64,000 nucleotides of DNA. It comes from Rutidosis leptorrhynchoides. Lineage: Eukaryota; Streptophyta; Magnoliopsida; Asterales; Asteraceae. The DNA is taken from assembly GCF_046630445.1 (NCBI RefSeq), contig NC_092341.1, positions 33,684,501 through 33,748,500 of the forward strand, written 5' to 3'. Made by a program: the position numbers and the translations under genes. Below, one piece after another: positions 12,786 through 24,168 of the stretch. The number at the start of each line of letters is the position of its first letter. Position 1 is the first letter of the stretch. The notes under the pieces are model-generated. The model saw only the letters and a program-made list of their open reading frames with translations. It was not told the DNA's origin and made no database searches.

Positions 12786-12906
12786 CTGTACGTTTCAAAT
12801 GAATGCGACAAAATTTTGGTCAAACGTGTCTCATATAGGGACTATGACCACGCAACGGGACCTAAGTTAACGGCGCCGTCAATGACGATTTTGTCGGGTC
12901 GCTACA
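12786..12906 (+). mobile_element. 3' LTR remnant of element B
   Basis: TGTACGTTTCAAATGAATGC through GGGTCGCTACA matches 8119-8239 of the 5' LTR with only a few substitutions. Similarity stops abruptly to the left of 12786, which marks a deletion junction. TGTAA follows at 12907-12911. Confidence 0.9.
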
Positions 12907-13149
12907 TGTAAGCTTCAAGTGTACAACTCTTTGATGTTTTAACATCACTTTGACCAAGGTTCAACCATCAACACACAATGTCAAGACTAAGTAAGAATAC
13001 AACTCACTTAAGATTTTTAGGAGGATGATGAACCAAGGTTACATCATGTTCTTAGTCTTAACACAAATACAAGTTCTATCTACAATTAAAGCTACAAACT
13101 TTCATTCAATCAAACAAGTAAGAACATAAATGTGATCAAACAAAGTAAT

Positions 13150-13640
13150 GGAACCCTAAGCTAGAGAGCTTGGATCCTTTTAACAAAAGTTATGAGATTT
13201 CAAAGCTAGAAAGCTTGAATCTTTTATGTTCTTGAAGATCTTCAAAGCAAAAGGCTAGATCTTTAAGTTCCATGAAGATCATCAACACAAGTTTTGATCT
13301 TTTACCAAAATAAAAGAGATCATAAGTTAGAAAACTTAGATCTAACAAAAGTAATGAAGATTCAAAGCTAGAAAGCTTGAATCCTGAATGTTCTTGAAGA
13401 TCCTTAAAGCATGAAGCTAGATCTTCAAGTTTCATGAAGATCATAAACATAAGTTTTGATCTTTTAACAAAAATAAAGTGATCTTAAGCTATAAAGCTTA
13501 GATCCATCAAAGTAATGAAGATTTAAAGCTAGAAAGCTTGAATCTTTAATGTTCTTGAAGGATTCAAATCAAAGTTTGAATCTACAAGATATAAGAAGAT
13601 CAAAAAGCTAACAAGCTTGATCCTTTAAATGACGATGATG
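13150..13640. repeat. About 161-bp imperfect tandem repeats in LTR A leader
   Basis: AAAGCTAGAAAGCTTGAATC recurs at about 13202, 13364 and 13526, a period of 161-162 bp, with partial copies at each side. Each unit contains TGTTCTTGAAGAT and further AAGCTT palindromes. The block lies just downstream of the minus-strand TATA box, so transcripts of LTR A would carry it in their leader. An 86-codon minus-strand frame across it only reflects the repeats. Confidence 0.8.
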
Positions 13641-13789
13641 ATGATGTCGTGTATATGAAGAGAAGAAGGAGAAGAAGAAAATTTAAAACTTACACTTTTT
13701 AGAGTGAGAAAAACTAGAGAGAAAATTAGAGAGTAAATGTGTGTAAAATGAGAATGAGATCAAGTGTAAAATGGATGAGAATAGCTTGG

Positions 13790-13798
13790 TATTTATAG
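13790..13798 (-). promoter_or_regulatory. TATA box of LTR A
   Basis: The minus strand reads CACTATAAATACCAAG, a strong plant TATA context, followed downstream by a CT-rich leader (CTCTCTAATTTTCTCTCTAG). Transcription would run leftward. Confidence 0.65.
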
Positions 13799-13993
13799 TG
13801 TGATGGGGGGTGGTGTGGCCGTGATTTTCATGGGAGACAAGGGGGACACCTTTTTGCTTTTTGGTTAGTGGTGGTCTAAAGGTGGTGCTTATTGTTAGGA
13901 TCTCATGCAACATGTATGGTAATGATGAACAAAAATGCTAGTATGTTGGCTCTTATTAATGGGTATTTGTCTTTCATGTTAGTAGGTCATTAA

Positions 13994-15169
13994 TGATCGG
14001 TGTCGAAGGGCCGATCAAAAATATCCTAATTACTCTACTTTAGATAGGGTAAGCAGGATTCGTTCCACGGAAAGTTATGGTTAACTAGCAAGCAATTTCA
14101 AGATTGGTTTGTTTGTGATTAACTAAAGTAAAGACTAGATTAACAATTACTAAGCAAATGTAAACTTTGAGTATTTAAGAGCATAAACAATGAGATAAAT
14201 GAAAAGGTTGTAATCAATTGGATGGAAGCCTTTATTCCTTTACAATCCCAATTATGCATGCACTAGTTCAACAAATCCTTATGCTATCAAATTATCAACT
14301 AAATCTCATAGACAAGACTTCTTTAGTTTTCCAATTTATGATTATCTTGGGCACAAACAATGCTACTTACAGACGTTGTCTTTATCCCTATACTAAATTG
14401 TAACTAGGTTGGATTAAGCACAAGATGTTAAATATCAATCACTTGTCTTGCAACAATCAATAACTTTCAAACTTGCATTAAATGATAATTCAAAAGATTC
14501 AATGAGATTATAAACCAAAAGATATAAGGATTACAAAATCAAGAATCACATAAGTAAATGAAGAACTAAACATACAATAATTGTTCATGCAAGGAATAAA
14601 GTAAAAGAAACTAGCCAAGCATGTTGGTCATGATGATCATGGTTGCTTCTTGAAGTTGCATGATGAACACTCCTTGAATCCTAGCTTGAATCTTTATTTG
14701 ATGATGATTGATGGTGTATTTTTGTGTGTTTAATGCTCTCAAAACTGATGGAAAAAGTGTGGAATTCGTAGCCTAGGGTTTACCTTATATAGGGGTGAAG
14801 TAGGGTATTCCCCAAGCATGAAATCCCTCAAATTCGGCCTCAAATTCTATCCAAAAATAGCTCCAGCCGCAAATTATGCTCACTGGGCGCAAATTACGCC
14901 CGGGTGCCAATTCCAGGCATCTCCTTATGCCCGAATTCCACCTGAGGAGTTTGTGACACCAGGCCAGGCACCTCCTTGCGCCCACCAGCCGCAATTTGCG
15001 GCTGGGTTCCATTTTTCGCGTCTTTTCCTCGTTTTAACCTTCGTTTTCGCGTTTCGTCTTGAATCGTTGCCCATTATGAAAACCTTATAAAATAAATTTT
15101 TAAACTTCAAATGCACGCGTAAAATCCATCTCTTAATATCAAATATGATCGGTATTTATGAACCAATCA
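13994..15169 (-). mobile_element. 3' LTR of element N (Athila-related)
   Basis: The LTR is 1176 bp. It begins TGATCGGTGTCG and ends GAACCAATCA on the plus strand. In sense it is preceded by a polypurine tract, TAAGTGTGGGGGAGT (15184-15170). In minus sense it has a palindrome cluster (15005-14868), a TATA box CCTATATAAGG (14794-14783), and an end with GGAACGAATCC, a block also present near the U5 end of M and P LTRs. The 5 bp outside its U5 end are ATTAA (13989-13993). The matching 5' LTR is not in the window. Confidence 0.8.
14783..15005 (-). promoter_or_regulatory. N LTR promoter: palindrome cluster plus TATA box
   Basis: In minus sense the order is: a near-perfect palindrome at 15005-14985 (core CCGCAAATTGCGG), a GGGCGTAATTTGCGCCC palindrome (14901-14885), a half-site ATTTGCGGCTGG (about 14875), then CCTATATAAGG. 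The same palindrome arms recur upstream of N's env-position ORF (31163-31300). By analogy to M and P this is the core promoter region of the element. Confidence 0.6.
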
Positions 15170-15758
15170 ACTCCCCCACACTTATCATTGTTTGTCTTCA
15201 AACAATCTCAAACTCAAATCTTTGACTCGAACCTTTAATTAATCTTTTAACAACTGATAAATCTTCTAAGGACTGTATAAAACCGCAACGCCTTGAACTC
15301 AATGTGAAACATAAATTCTTCCGACATGGCTCTCACTTAATCAACCTTAACTTCTCGATTATATGAGCATCTCGTCTCGAGCAAATACTTCAAAAATGCA
15401 ACAAAACTTCAAACTTGGTAATCTTCAAATAAAACATAAGTCAAGTGAGAGCCATCTGCCATATGAACTAGATAAGAGAACCATGGTACAAGTTACATAC
15501 TACGCTCTAGTTGTTAGGCTAGAAGCGTTACCGTTAATTCCATCTTTATTTTGAAAGTTAGTGTGCCAGAGTGTCCGAAGACACCTTTTTGGTTCTCCCG
15601 GTGTTTTAGGATCACGACACTCATCTCATGTCCCATCGACTTCATCGATAACTATCAGAGTAGGGTGGACAATCGACGAAGGGTCGTGGAATTTAAGTCC
15701 CACGTGACTTATAATGAGAAATAATTTTGTGGATTTAGCTCCATCTAGCTCTAGTTTA
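15170..15758 (-). mobile_element. Element N internal region, 3' untranslated part
   Basis: It starts with the polypurine tract (15184-15170 on the minus strand) and runs to the T2 insertion point. No coding frame was recognised. A 13-bp perfect inverted repeat, ATGGCTCTCACTT (15326-15338) and AAGTGAGAGCCAT (15443-15455), could form a long hairpin. The last 28 bases begin a roughly 100-bp tandem unit that resumes at 29335. Confidence 0.7.
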
Positions 15759-18700
15759 TGAAATGTCCCGTTCATATTGATTATAAACGTTCCATATTAA
15801 TTGATTTCGTTGTGAGGTTTTGACCTCTATATGAGACGTTTTTCAAAGACTGCATTCGTTTTTAAAACAAACCATAACCTTTATTTTATCGGCAAGGTTA
15901 AAAGGACACCACCTAGATTATCAGAAATGATAATCTAAAAATATCACACTTACACACTATTAATACATATTGGTTTACAATTTTAATATGTTACAACAAA
16001 GTAAATTTCGAATGCAGTTTTAAACAATATAATACATGCATGCTGACTCCAAATCTTGTCAATATATTAGCATGCAACAACGGAAGCTCTTAATAATCAC
16101 CTGAGAATAAACATGCTTTAAACGTCAACAAAAATGTTGGTGAATTATAGGTTTAACCTATATATTTATCAAATCGTAATAATAGACCGCAAGATTTCAT
16201 ATTTCAATACACATCCCATACATAGAGATAAAAAAAAAATCATTCATATCGTGAACACTTGGTAACCGACATTAATAAGATGCATATAAGAATATCCCCA
16301 TCATTCCGGGACATCCATCGGACATGATATAAAACTCGAAGTACTAAAGCATCCGGTACTTTGGATGGGGTTTGTTAGGCCCAATAGATCTATCTTTAGG
16401 ATTCGCGTCAATTAGGCGTGCACTAATTCCCAAAATTAGTGATGTTCCCTAATTCTTAGGCTACCAAGCAAAAAGGGGCATATTCGGCTTCGATCATTCA
16501 ACCATAGAAAGTAATTTCATGTACTTGTGTCTATTTTGTAAAACATTTATAAAGCTGCATGTATTCTCATCCCAAAAATATTAGATTTTAAAAGTGGGAC
16601 TATAACTCACTTTCACAGATTTTTACTTCGTCGGGAAGTAAGACTTGGCCACTGGTCGATTCACGAACCTATAACAAATATGTACATATATATCAAAGTA
16701 TGTTCAAAATATATTTACAACACTTTTAATAATTTTGATGTTTTAAGTTTATTAAGTCAGCTGTCCTTGTTAGTAACCTACAACTAGTTGTCCAAAGTTA
16801 GATGTACAGAAATAAATTAATATATATTATCTTGAATCAATCCACGACCCAGTGTATACACGTCTCAGGCTAGATCACAAATCAAAGTATATATATTTTT
16901 AGAATCAACCTCAACCCTGTATAGCTAACTCCAACATTACTGCATATAGAGTGTCTATGGTTGTTCCAAATAATATATATACATGGGTCGATATGATATG
17001 TCAAAACATTTGCATACGTGTCTATGGTATCCCAATATTAAATAATATATTAGAATACATGTATAATACAATATAAGTTAGCTAGGATATGATTTGTATA
17101 GAATCGTTACAATATTTCCCGTAGCTACAACAATCAAAAAATATCCAAACTTGTTTTACCCATAACTTCTTCGTTTTAAATCCGTTTTGAGTGAATTAAA
17201 TTGATATGGTTTCATATTGAACTCTATTTTATGAATCTAAATAGAAAAAGTATAGGTTTATAGTTGAAAATATAAGTTACAAGCCGTTTTTGTAAGAGGT
17301 AGTCATTTTAGTCGAAAGAACGACGTCTTGATGACCATTTTGAAAAACATACTTCCACTTTGAGTTTAACCTTGATTTTTTGATATAGTTTCATGTTCAT
17401 AAGAAAAATCATTTTCCCAGAAGAACAACTTTTAAATCAAAGTTTATCATAGTTTTTTAATTATCAAACCCAAAACAGCCCGCGGTGTTACTACGACGGC
17501 GTATGTCCGGTTTTACGGTGTTTTTCGTGTTTTCAGGTTTTAAATCATTAAGTTACCATATAATATAGATATAGAACATGTGTTTAGTTGATTTTAAAAG
17601 TCAAGTTAGAAGGATTAACTTTTGTTTGCGAACAAGTTTAGAATTAACTAAACTATGTTCTAGTGATTTCAAGTTTAAACCTTCGAATAAGGTAGTTTTA
17701 TATATATGAATTGAATGATGTTATGAACATCATTACTACCTCAGGTTTTGTGGATAAACCTACTGGAAATGAGAAAAATAGATCTAGCTTCAAAGGATCC
17801 TTGGATGGCTTGAAAGTTCTTGAAGCAGAATCATGACATGAAAACAAGTTCAAGTAAGATTTCCACTCAAAATAAGATTGTTATAGTTATAGAAATTGAA
17901 TCAAAGTTTGAATATGATTATTACCTTCTATTAGAAAGATATCTTACTGTAAATAAAAAAGATTTCTTGAGGTTGGATGATCACTTTACAAGATTGGAAG
18001 TAAGCTAGCAAACTTGGAAGTATTCTTGATTTTATGAAACTAGAACTTATAGAATTTATGAAGAACACTTAGAACTTGAAGATAGAACTTGAGAGAGATC
18101 AATTAGATGAAGAAAATTGAAGAATGAAAGTGTTTGTAGGTGTTTTTGGTCTTTGGTATATGGATTAGATATAAAGGATGTGTAATTTTGTTTACATGTA
18201 AATAAGTCATGAATGATTACTAATATTTTTGTAATTTTATGAGATATTTCATGCTAGTTGCCAAATTATGGTTCCCACATGTGTTAGGTGACTCACATGA
18301 GCTACTAAGAGCTGATCATTGGAGTGTATATACCAATAGTACATACATCTAAAAGTTGTGTATTGTACGAGTACGAATACGGGTGCATACAAGTAGAATT
18401 GTTGATGAAACTGAACGAGGATGTAATTGTAAGCATTTTTGTTAATTAGAAGTATTTTGATAAGTGTCTTGAAGTCTTTCAAAATTTTATGAATACATAT
18501 TAAAACACTACATGTATATACATTTTAACTGAGTCGTTAAGTCATCGTTAGTCGTTACATGTAAATGTTGTTTTGAAACCTTTAGGTTAAGGATCTTGTT
18601 AAATATTGTTAACCCATTGTTTATTATATCTAAAGAGATGTTAAATTATTACATTATCATGATATTATGATATATTAATATATCTTAGTATGATATATAT

Positions 18701-19232
18701 ACAGTTAAATGTTGTTACAACGATAATCGTTACATATATGTCTCGTTTCGAAATCATTAAGTTAGTAGTCTTGTTTTTACATATGTAGTTCATTGTTAAT
18801 ATACTTAATGATATGTTTACTTATCATTTATCATGATTATATAATGTAACAATATCTTAAAATGATCCATATGTATTTAGTAAGACGTTGATATAACGAT
18901 AATCGTTATATATATCGTTTTCGAGTTTCATAATTCAATAGTCTCATTTTTATGTATATAACTCATTGTTAAAATACCTAATGAGATACTTAATTATCAT
19001 AAAATCATGTGATATATATATATATATCCATATATATGTCATCGTATAATTTTTTCAAGTTTTAACGTTCGTGAATCACCGGTCAACTTGGGTGGTCAAT
19101 TGTCTATATAAAACCTATTTCAATTAATCAAGTCTTAAAAAGTTTGATTGCTTAACATGTTAGAAACACTTAATCATGTAAATAACAATTTCATTTAATA
19201 TATAAAAACATGGAAAAGTTCGGGTCACTACA
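15759..19232 (-). mobile_element. 3' LTR of T2
   Basis: The LTR is 3474 bp. It runs from TGAAATGTCCCG to GGGTCACTACA on the plus strand and pairs with 25782-29329. In minus sense it carries a degenerate TATA region (CCTTTATATCTA, about 18180-18168), a CT-rich leader, a donor-like GTGAGT (16610) and an acceptor-like TTATTCTCAG (ending 16101). In U3, two diverged tandem units (about 18700-18840 and 18880-19010) each contain ACGATAATCGT. LTR C has only one such unit. A 77-codon sense frame (18482-18249) lies in U3. Confidence 0.93.
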
Positions 19233-19244
19233 GTACCTACCCGT
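19233..19244 (-). other. Polypurine tract of T2
   Basis: On the minus strand ACGGGTAGGTAC directly precedes the 3' LTR start TGTAGTGACC. Its position fixes it as the plus-strand primer site, although it is not purely purine. A second copy of the motif occurs before gag at 23966-23985. Confidence 0.6.
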
Positions 19245-19267
19245 TAAATAAATTTCGTCCCGAAATT

Positions 19268-22200
19268 TTAAGCAGTTGGAGGTGTTGTCGTATCTTCTGG
19301 AAATAAGTGCGGGTATTTCTTCTTCATCTGATCTTCTCGTTCCCAGGTGAACTCGAGTCCTCTATGAGCATTCCATCGAACCTTAACAATTGGTATTTTG
19401 TTTTGCTTAAGTCTTTTAACCTCACGATCCATTATTTTGACGGGTTCTTCGACGAATTGAAGTTTTTCGTTGATTTGGATTTCGTCTAACGGAATAGTGA
19501 GATCTTCTTTAGCAAAACATTTCTTCAAATTTAAGACGTGGAAAGTGTTATGTACAGCCGCGAGTTGTTGTGGTAATTCAAGTCGGTAAGCTACTGGTCC
19601 GACACGATCAATAATCTTGAATGGTCCTATATACCTTGGATTTAATTTCCCTCATTTACCAAATCGAACAACGCCTTTCCAAGGTGCAACCTTAAGCATT
19701 ACCATCTCTCCAATTTCAAATTCTATATCTTTTCTTTTAATGTCGGCGTAGCTCTTTTGTCAACTTTGGGCGGTTTTCAACCGTTGTTGAATTTGGATGA
19801 TCTTCTCGGTAGTATCTTGTATTATCTCCTGACCCGTAATCTGTCTATCCCCCACTTCACTCACAAATCAGAGACCTGCACTTTCTACCATAAAGTGCTT
19901 CAAACGGCGCCATCTCAATGCTTGAATGGTAGCTGTTGTTGTAGAAAAATTCTGCTAACGGTAGATGTCGATCCCAACTGTTTCCGAAATCAATAATACA
20001 TGCTTGTAGCATGTCTTCAAGTGTTTGTATTGTCCTTTCGCTCTGCCCATCAGTTTGTGGATGATAGGCAGTACTCATGTCTAGACGAGTTCCTAATGCT
20101 TGCTGTAATGTCTGCCAAAATCTTGAAATAAATCTGCCATCCCTATCAGAGATAATAGAGATTGGTATTCCATCTCTGGAGACGACTTCCTTCAAATACA
20201 ATCGTGTTAACTTCTCCATCTTGTCATCTTCTCTTATTGGCAGGAAGTGTGCTGATTTGGTGAGACGATCAACTATTACCCAAATAGTATCAAAACCACT
20301 GGCAGTCCTTGGCAATTTAGTGATGAAATCCATGGTAATGTTTTCCCATTTCCATTTCGGGATTTCGGGTTGTTGAAGTATACCTGATGGTTTCTGATGC
20401 TCCGCTTTGACCTTAGAACACATCAAACATCTCCTACGTATTTAGCAACATCGACTTTCATACCCGACCACCAAAAATGTTTCTTGAGATCCTTGTACAT
20501 CTTCCCCGTTCCAAGGTGTATTGAGTATTTGGTTTTATGAGCTTCTCTAAGTACCATTTCTCTCATCTCTCTAAATTTTGGTACCTAAATTCTTTCAGCC
20601 CTATACCGGGTTCCGTCTTCTCGAATATCAAGATGCTTCTCCGATCCTTTGGGTATTTCATCCTTTAAATTTCCCTCTTTTAAAACTCCTTGTTGCGCCT
20701 CCTTTATTTGAGTAGTAAGGTTATTGTGAATCATTATATTCATAGCTTTTACTCGAATGAGTTCTCTGTCATTTCTGCTCAAGGCGTCGGCTACCACATT
20801 TGCCTTCCTCGGGTGGTAACGAATCTCAAAGTCGTAATCATTCAACAATTCAATCCACCTGCGCTGTCTCATGTTCAGTTGTTTCTGGTTAAATATGTGT
20901 TGAAGACTTTTGTGGTCGGTATATATAATACTTTTGACCCCATATAAGTAGTGCCTCCAAGTCTTTAATGCAAAAACAACCGTGCCTAATTCCAAATCAT
21001 GCGTCGTATAATTCTGCTCGTGAATTTTCAATTGTCTAGACGCACAAGCAATTACCTTCGTTCGTTGCATTAATACACAACCGAGACCTTGCTTTGAGGC
21101 GTCACAATATATCACAAAATCATCATTCCCTTCAGGTAATGACAATATAGGTGCTGTAGTTAACTTTTTCTTTAATAATTGAAACGCCTTTTCTTGTTCA
21201 TCCTTCCATTCAAATTTTCTCCCTTTATGCGTTAATGCAGTCAAGGGTTTTGCTATTCTGGAAAAATCTTGGATGAACCTTATGTAGTAACCAGCTAGTC
21301 CTAAAAATTGGCGTATATGCTTCGGAGTTTTCGGGGTTTCCCACTTTTCAACAGTTTCAATCTTTACTGGATCCACCTGAATACCTTCTTTGTTCACTAT
21401 GTGACCGAGGAATTGAACTTCTTCCAACTAAAATGCACACTTTGAAAACTTAGCGTACAGTTTTTCTTTCCTCAGCAACTCTGGTACTTTTCTTAAATGT
21501 TCTTCGTGCTCTTGATCATTCTTCGAGTAAATAAGTATGTCATCGATGAAAACAATGACAAACTTGTCAAGGTATGGTCCACACACTCGGTTCATGAGGT
21601 CCATGAACACAGCTGGTGCGTTAGTCAACCCAAACGGCATAACCATAAACTCGTAATGACCGTAACGCGTCCTAAAAGCAGTCTTTGGAATATCATCCTC
21701 CTTCACCCGCATTTGATGATACCCAGAACGTAAATCAATCTTCGAATAAACCGACGAGCCTTATAGTTGATCAAATAAGTCGTCGATTCTCGGTAGTGGG
21801 TAGCGGTTCTTGATGGTAAGTTTGTTCAGTTCTTGGTAGTCGATACATAACCTAAATGTATCATCATTCTTCTTGACAAACAAAACAGGAGCTCCCCACG
21901 GTGATGTGCTTGGTCGAATGAAACCACGCTCTAAAAGTTCTTGTAATTGGCTCTGAAGTTCCTTCATTTCGCTAGGTGCGAGTCTGTATGGAGCACGAGC
22001 TATTGGTGCAGCTCCCGGTACAAGGTCTATTTGAAATTCAACGGATCGGTGTGGAGGTAGTCCTAGTAATTCTTTCGAAAATACATCGGGAAATTCTTTT
22101 GCGACGGGAACATCATTGATGTTCTTTTCTTCGGAATTAACTTTCTCGACGTGTGCTAGCACAGCATAGCAACCTTTTCTTATTAGTTTTTGTGCCTTCA

Positions 22201-22467
22201 GGTTACTAATAAGATTTAACTTCGCGTTGCTCTTTTCTCCGTACACCATTAAGGGTTTTCCTTTTTCTCGTATAATGAGAATTACATTTTTGTAACAAAC
22301 GATCTCTGCTTTCACTTCTTTCAACCAGTCCATACCGATTATCACATCAAAACTCCCTAACTCTACTGGTATCAAGTCAATCTTAAATGTTTCGCTAACT
22401 AGTTTAATTTCTCGATTCCGACATATATTATCTGCTGTGATTAATTTACCATTTGCTAATTCGAAGA
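19268..22467 (-). pseudogene. T2 pol: protease-RT-RNase H-integrase-chromodomain
   Basis: This is the enzymatic part of the polyprotein, in the order needed for particle maturation, reverse transcription and insertion. RT reads FIDDIL at the active site (about 21545). RNase H has [10 protein letters not shown] and YTDHKSL. Integrase has a Zn-binding region (about 20560-20440) and an intact D, D-x35-E triad ([23 protein letters not shown] at 20370-20020), then a GPY/F-like RYIGPFK. The end (about 19480-19290) is a chromodomain-like IVKVRWN...GLEFTWE. Breaks: in-frame stops near 21761, 21426 and 20583 and two more in the integrase tail; frameshifts near 22467, 20430 and 19850. Most stops come from CAA, CGA or TGG codons by C-to-T or G-to-A change. 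It cannot be expressed as a polyprotein. Confidence 0.92.
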
Positions 22468-23888
22468 AAAAATTTATTATCCAAGGGCGACGGTGAGCAA
22501 CTTAGTTTAGCACAAAAATCTCTACTCATATAGCTTCTATCCGCACCCGAATCAAATAAAACATAAGCAGATTTATTGTCAATGTGAAACGTACCCGTAA
22601 CAAGCTCTGGGTCTTCCTGCGCTTCCGCCGTATTAATATTGAAAACTCTTCCACGGCCCTGCCCATTAGTATTCCCTTGATTTGGGCAATTTTTAATAAT
22701 GTGGCCCGGTTTTCCACATTTATAACAGACTACGTTGGCAGTACTTGCTCCGACACTACTTGTTCCGACATTACTCGTTCCGGCATTATTTGTTCCTTTA
22801 GTTCTGTTATACATTGGTCCGTAGACCTCACACTTTGTCGCGCTATGACCATTTCTTTTACACCTGTTGCAAAATGTTGTGCAGAACCCCGGGTGATTCT
22901 CTTCACACCTTTGGCGTTGCTGTTTCTGATTATTGTTGTTGTTGCGGTTGTTATTGTTGTTGGGACGATTATTGTAATTGTTGTTGCGATGTTTGTTGAA
23001 GTTGTTGTTGCGATTGATGTTGCGGTTATTGGGATGGTTATTGCGATTGTGGTTGTGATTGTTGTTGTATCGGTGACTCTTGTCATTGTTTTCCTCCCAC
23101 TTTCCCTTGACTTGTTTCATGTTAGCCTCTTCGGTCGTCTATTCCTTAATCCTTCCTTCGATCTGGTTCACTAATTTGTAACCCATTCGACTTGCCTTTT
23201 GTATGGAGGCGGGCTCGTGTGAACTCACATCTTCTTGAATTCTTTCCGATAACCCTTTTACAAATGCGTCGATCTTCTCTTCTTCGTCTTCGAACGTTCT
23301 GGGACACAATAGGCACAATTCTGTGAATCGTCGTTCGTACGTGGTGATATCAAAACCTTGTGTTCGTAATCCTCTAAGCTCTACCTTGAGCTTATTGACC
23401 TCGTTTCTGGGACGATACTGCGCGTTCATCAATTGCTTGAATGATGACCATAGTAGTGCGTAAGCAGCATCTTGTCCTACCTGCTCGAGATAGGTATTTC
23501 ACCATGTTAACGTCGTACTTGTGAAGGTATGCGTAGCGTACTTAAGTTTGTCCTCTTCAGTACACTTACTTATGGCAAACACCGATTCGACCTTCTCAGT
23601 CCACCATTTCAATCCAATTGGTCCTTCGGTTCCATCAAATTCCAAAGGTTTGCAGGCAGTGAATTCTTTGTAGGAGCATCCTACATGATTTCTTGTGGAA
23701 TTAGTTCCACTGCTAGAACCAGAGTTATTGTTATTTTGTATCGCAGCCTGTACTGCGGCTATGTTTGCTGCAAGGAAAACACGAAAGTCTTCCTCACTCA
23801 TGTTCAAGTTCTGACGAGTTGCCGGTGTCATTTCCTCAAAAATAGCCAAAAGAATTGAGTTAATCATATAGAATTTAAGAGTAGTCAA
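22446..23888 (-). pseudogene. T2 gag (capsid/nucleocapsid) with protease start
   Basis: This is the structural protein of the virus-like particle. One frame runs 23888-22446 with two in-frame stops (about 23497 and 23137). The retrotransposon gag core lies in about residues 50-250 (FVKGLSERIQ). A long Asn/His/Arg-rich low-complexity segment follows. Then come two zinc knuckles, CNRCKRNGHSATKC and CYKCGKPGHIIKNC, both C-x2-C-x4-H-x4-C. The protease begins in the same frame with VLFDSGADRSYMS, keeping the catalytic DSGA. The frame is lost at an A run near 22467, where pol continues in another phase. The probable start is one of the Met codons within the first 30 residues. Confidence 0.9.
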
Positions 23889-23965
23889 TAGTATTTCGTA
23901 GCATTATATGAACTTATTTATTAAAGCTTTTTCTTCATATTAGCATTTTATAGTTTTAATTCGGG

Positions 23966-23985
23966 TAGTACCTACCCGTTAAGTT
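23966..23985 (-). other. Palindromic duplicate of the T2 polypurine motif upstream of gag
   Basis: The minus strand reads AACGGGTAGGTACTACCCG, which repeats AACGGGTAGGTAC of the true polypurine tract and adds its inverse, giving GGGTAG-GTA-CTACCC. It lies about 80 bp upstream of gag. Its function is unknown: it could be an internal plus-strand priming site or a leader hairpin. Confidence 0.6.
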
Positions 23986-24168
23986 CATACTTACTAGCTA
24001 CTATACAACTCAACTACTATGCTTCTATATGAAAAACTTATTACAATAAAATTTCGCGTTCAAACTTTATACAAAAATATTACAACTTACAATACCGCTA
24101 TTATACATATAGGATGAAATATAACACATAATAACATTGCTACTCGGCAGCTATAAAGGCAATTCTAG

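Larger units (their letters stand above)
5800..12906 (+). mobile_element. Element B: truncated Tekay-like LTR retrotransposon
   Basis: A complete 5' LTR (5800-8239) is followed by a PBS and about 0.4 kb of internal sequence. Solo LTR C (8638-11887) is then nested in it. About 0.9 kb more internal sequence and the last 121 bp of the 3' LTR (12786-12906) follow. A perfect 5-bp target duplication, TGTAA, flanks the whole (5795-5799 and 12907-12911), so both ends are original. Gag, pol and most of the 3' LTR are gone, either by internal deletion or because this is a non-autonomous derivative. No domain could be recognised in the remaining internal sequence. Confidence 0.85.
12912..13993 (-). mobile_element. 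LTR A, promoter-side segment
   Basis: This continues LTR A after element B and runs to the insertion point of N at 13994. In minus sense it contains U3 sequence, a TATA box (13790-13798), a CT-rich leader and a block of about 161-bp repeats. The remaining U3 end of LTR A must lie beyond N and is not in the window. The reading rests on the shared TGTAA duplication and the promoter-like order. The internal region of A, if any, is not identified. Confidence 0.6.

Noticed and set aside
14785..15116. Overlapping frames at 14785-15012, 14818-15090 and 14925-15116
   Set aside because: They cover the GC-rich palindromes of N's LTR promoter; open frames there reflect base composition, and none resembles a protein family.
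22584..23174. 196-codon plus-strand frame rich in Val and Ile, looking like membrane segments
   Set aside because: It is the antisense shadow of the Asn/His-rich low-complexity part of T2 gag.
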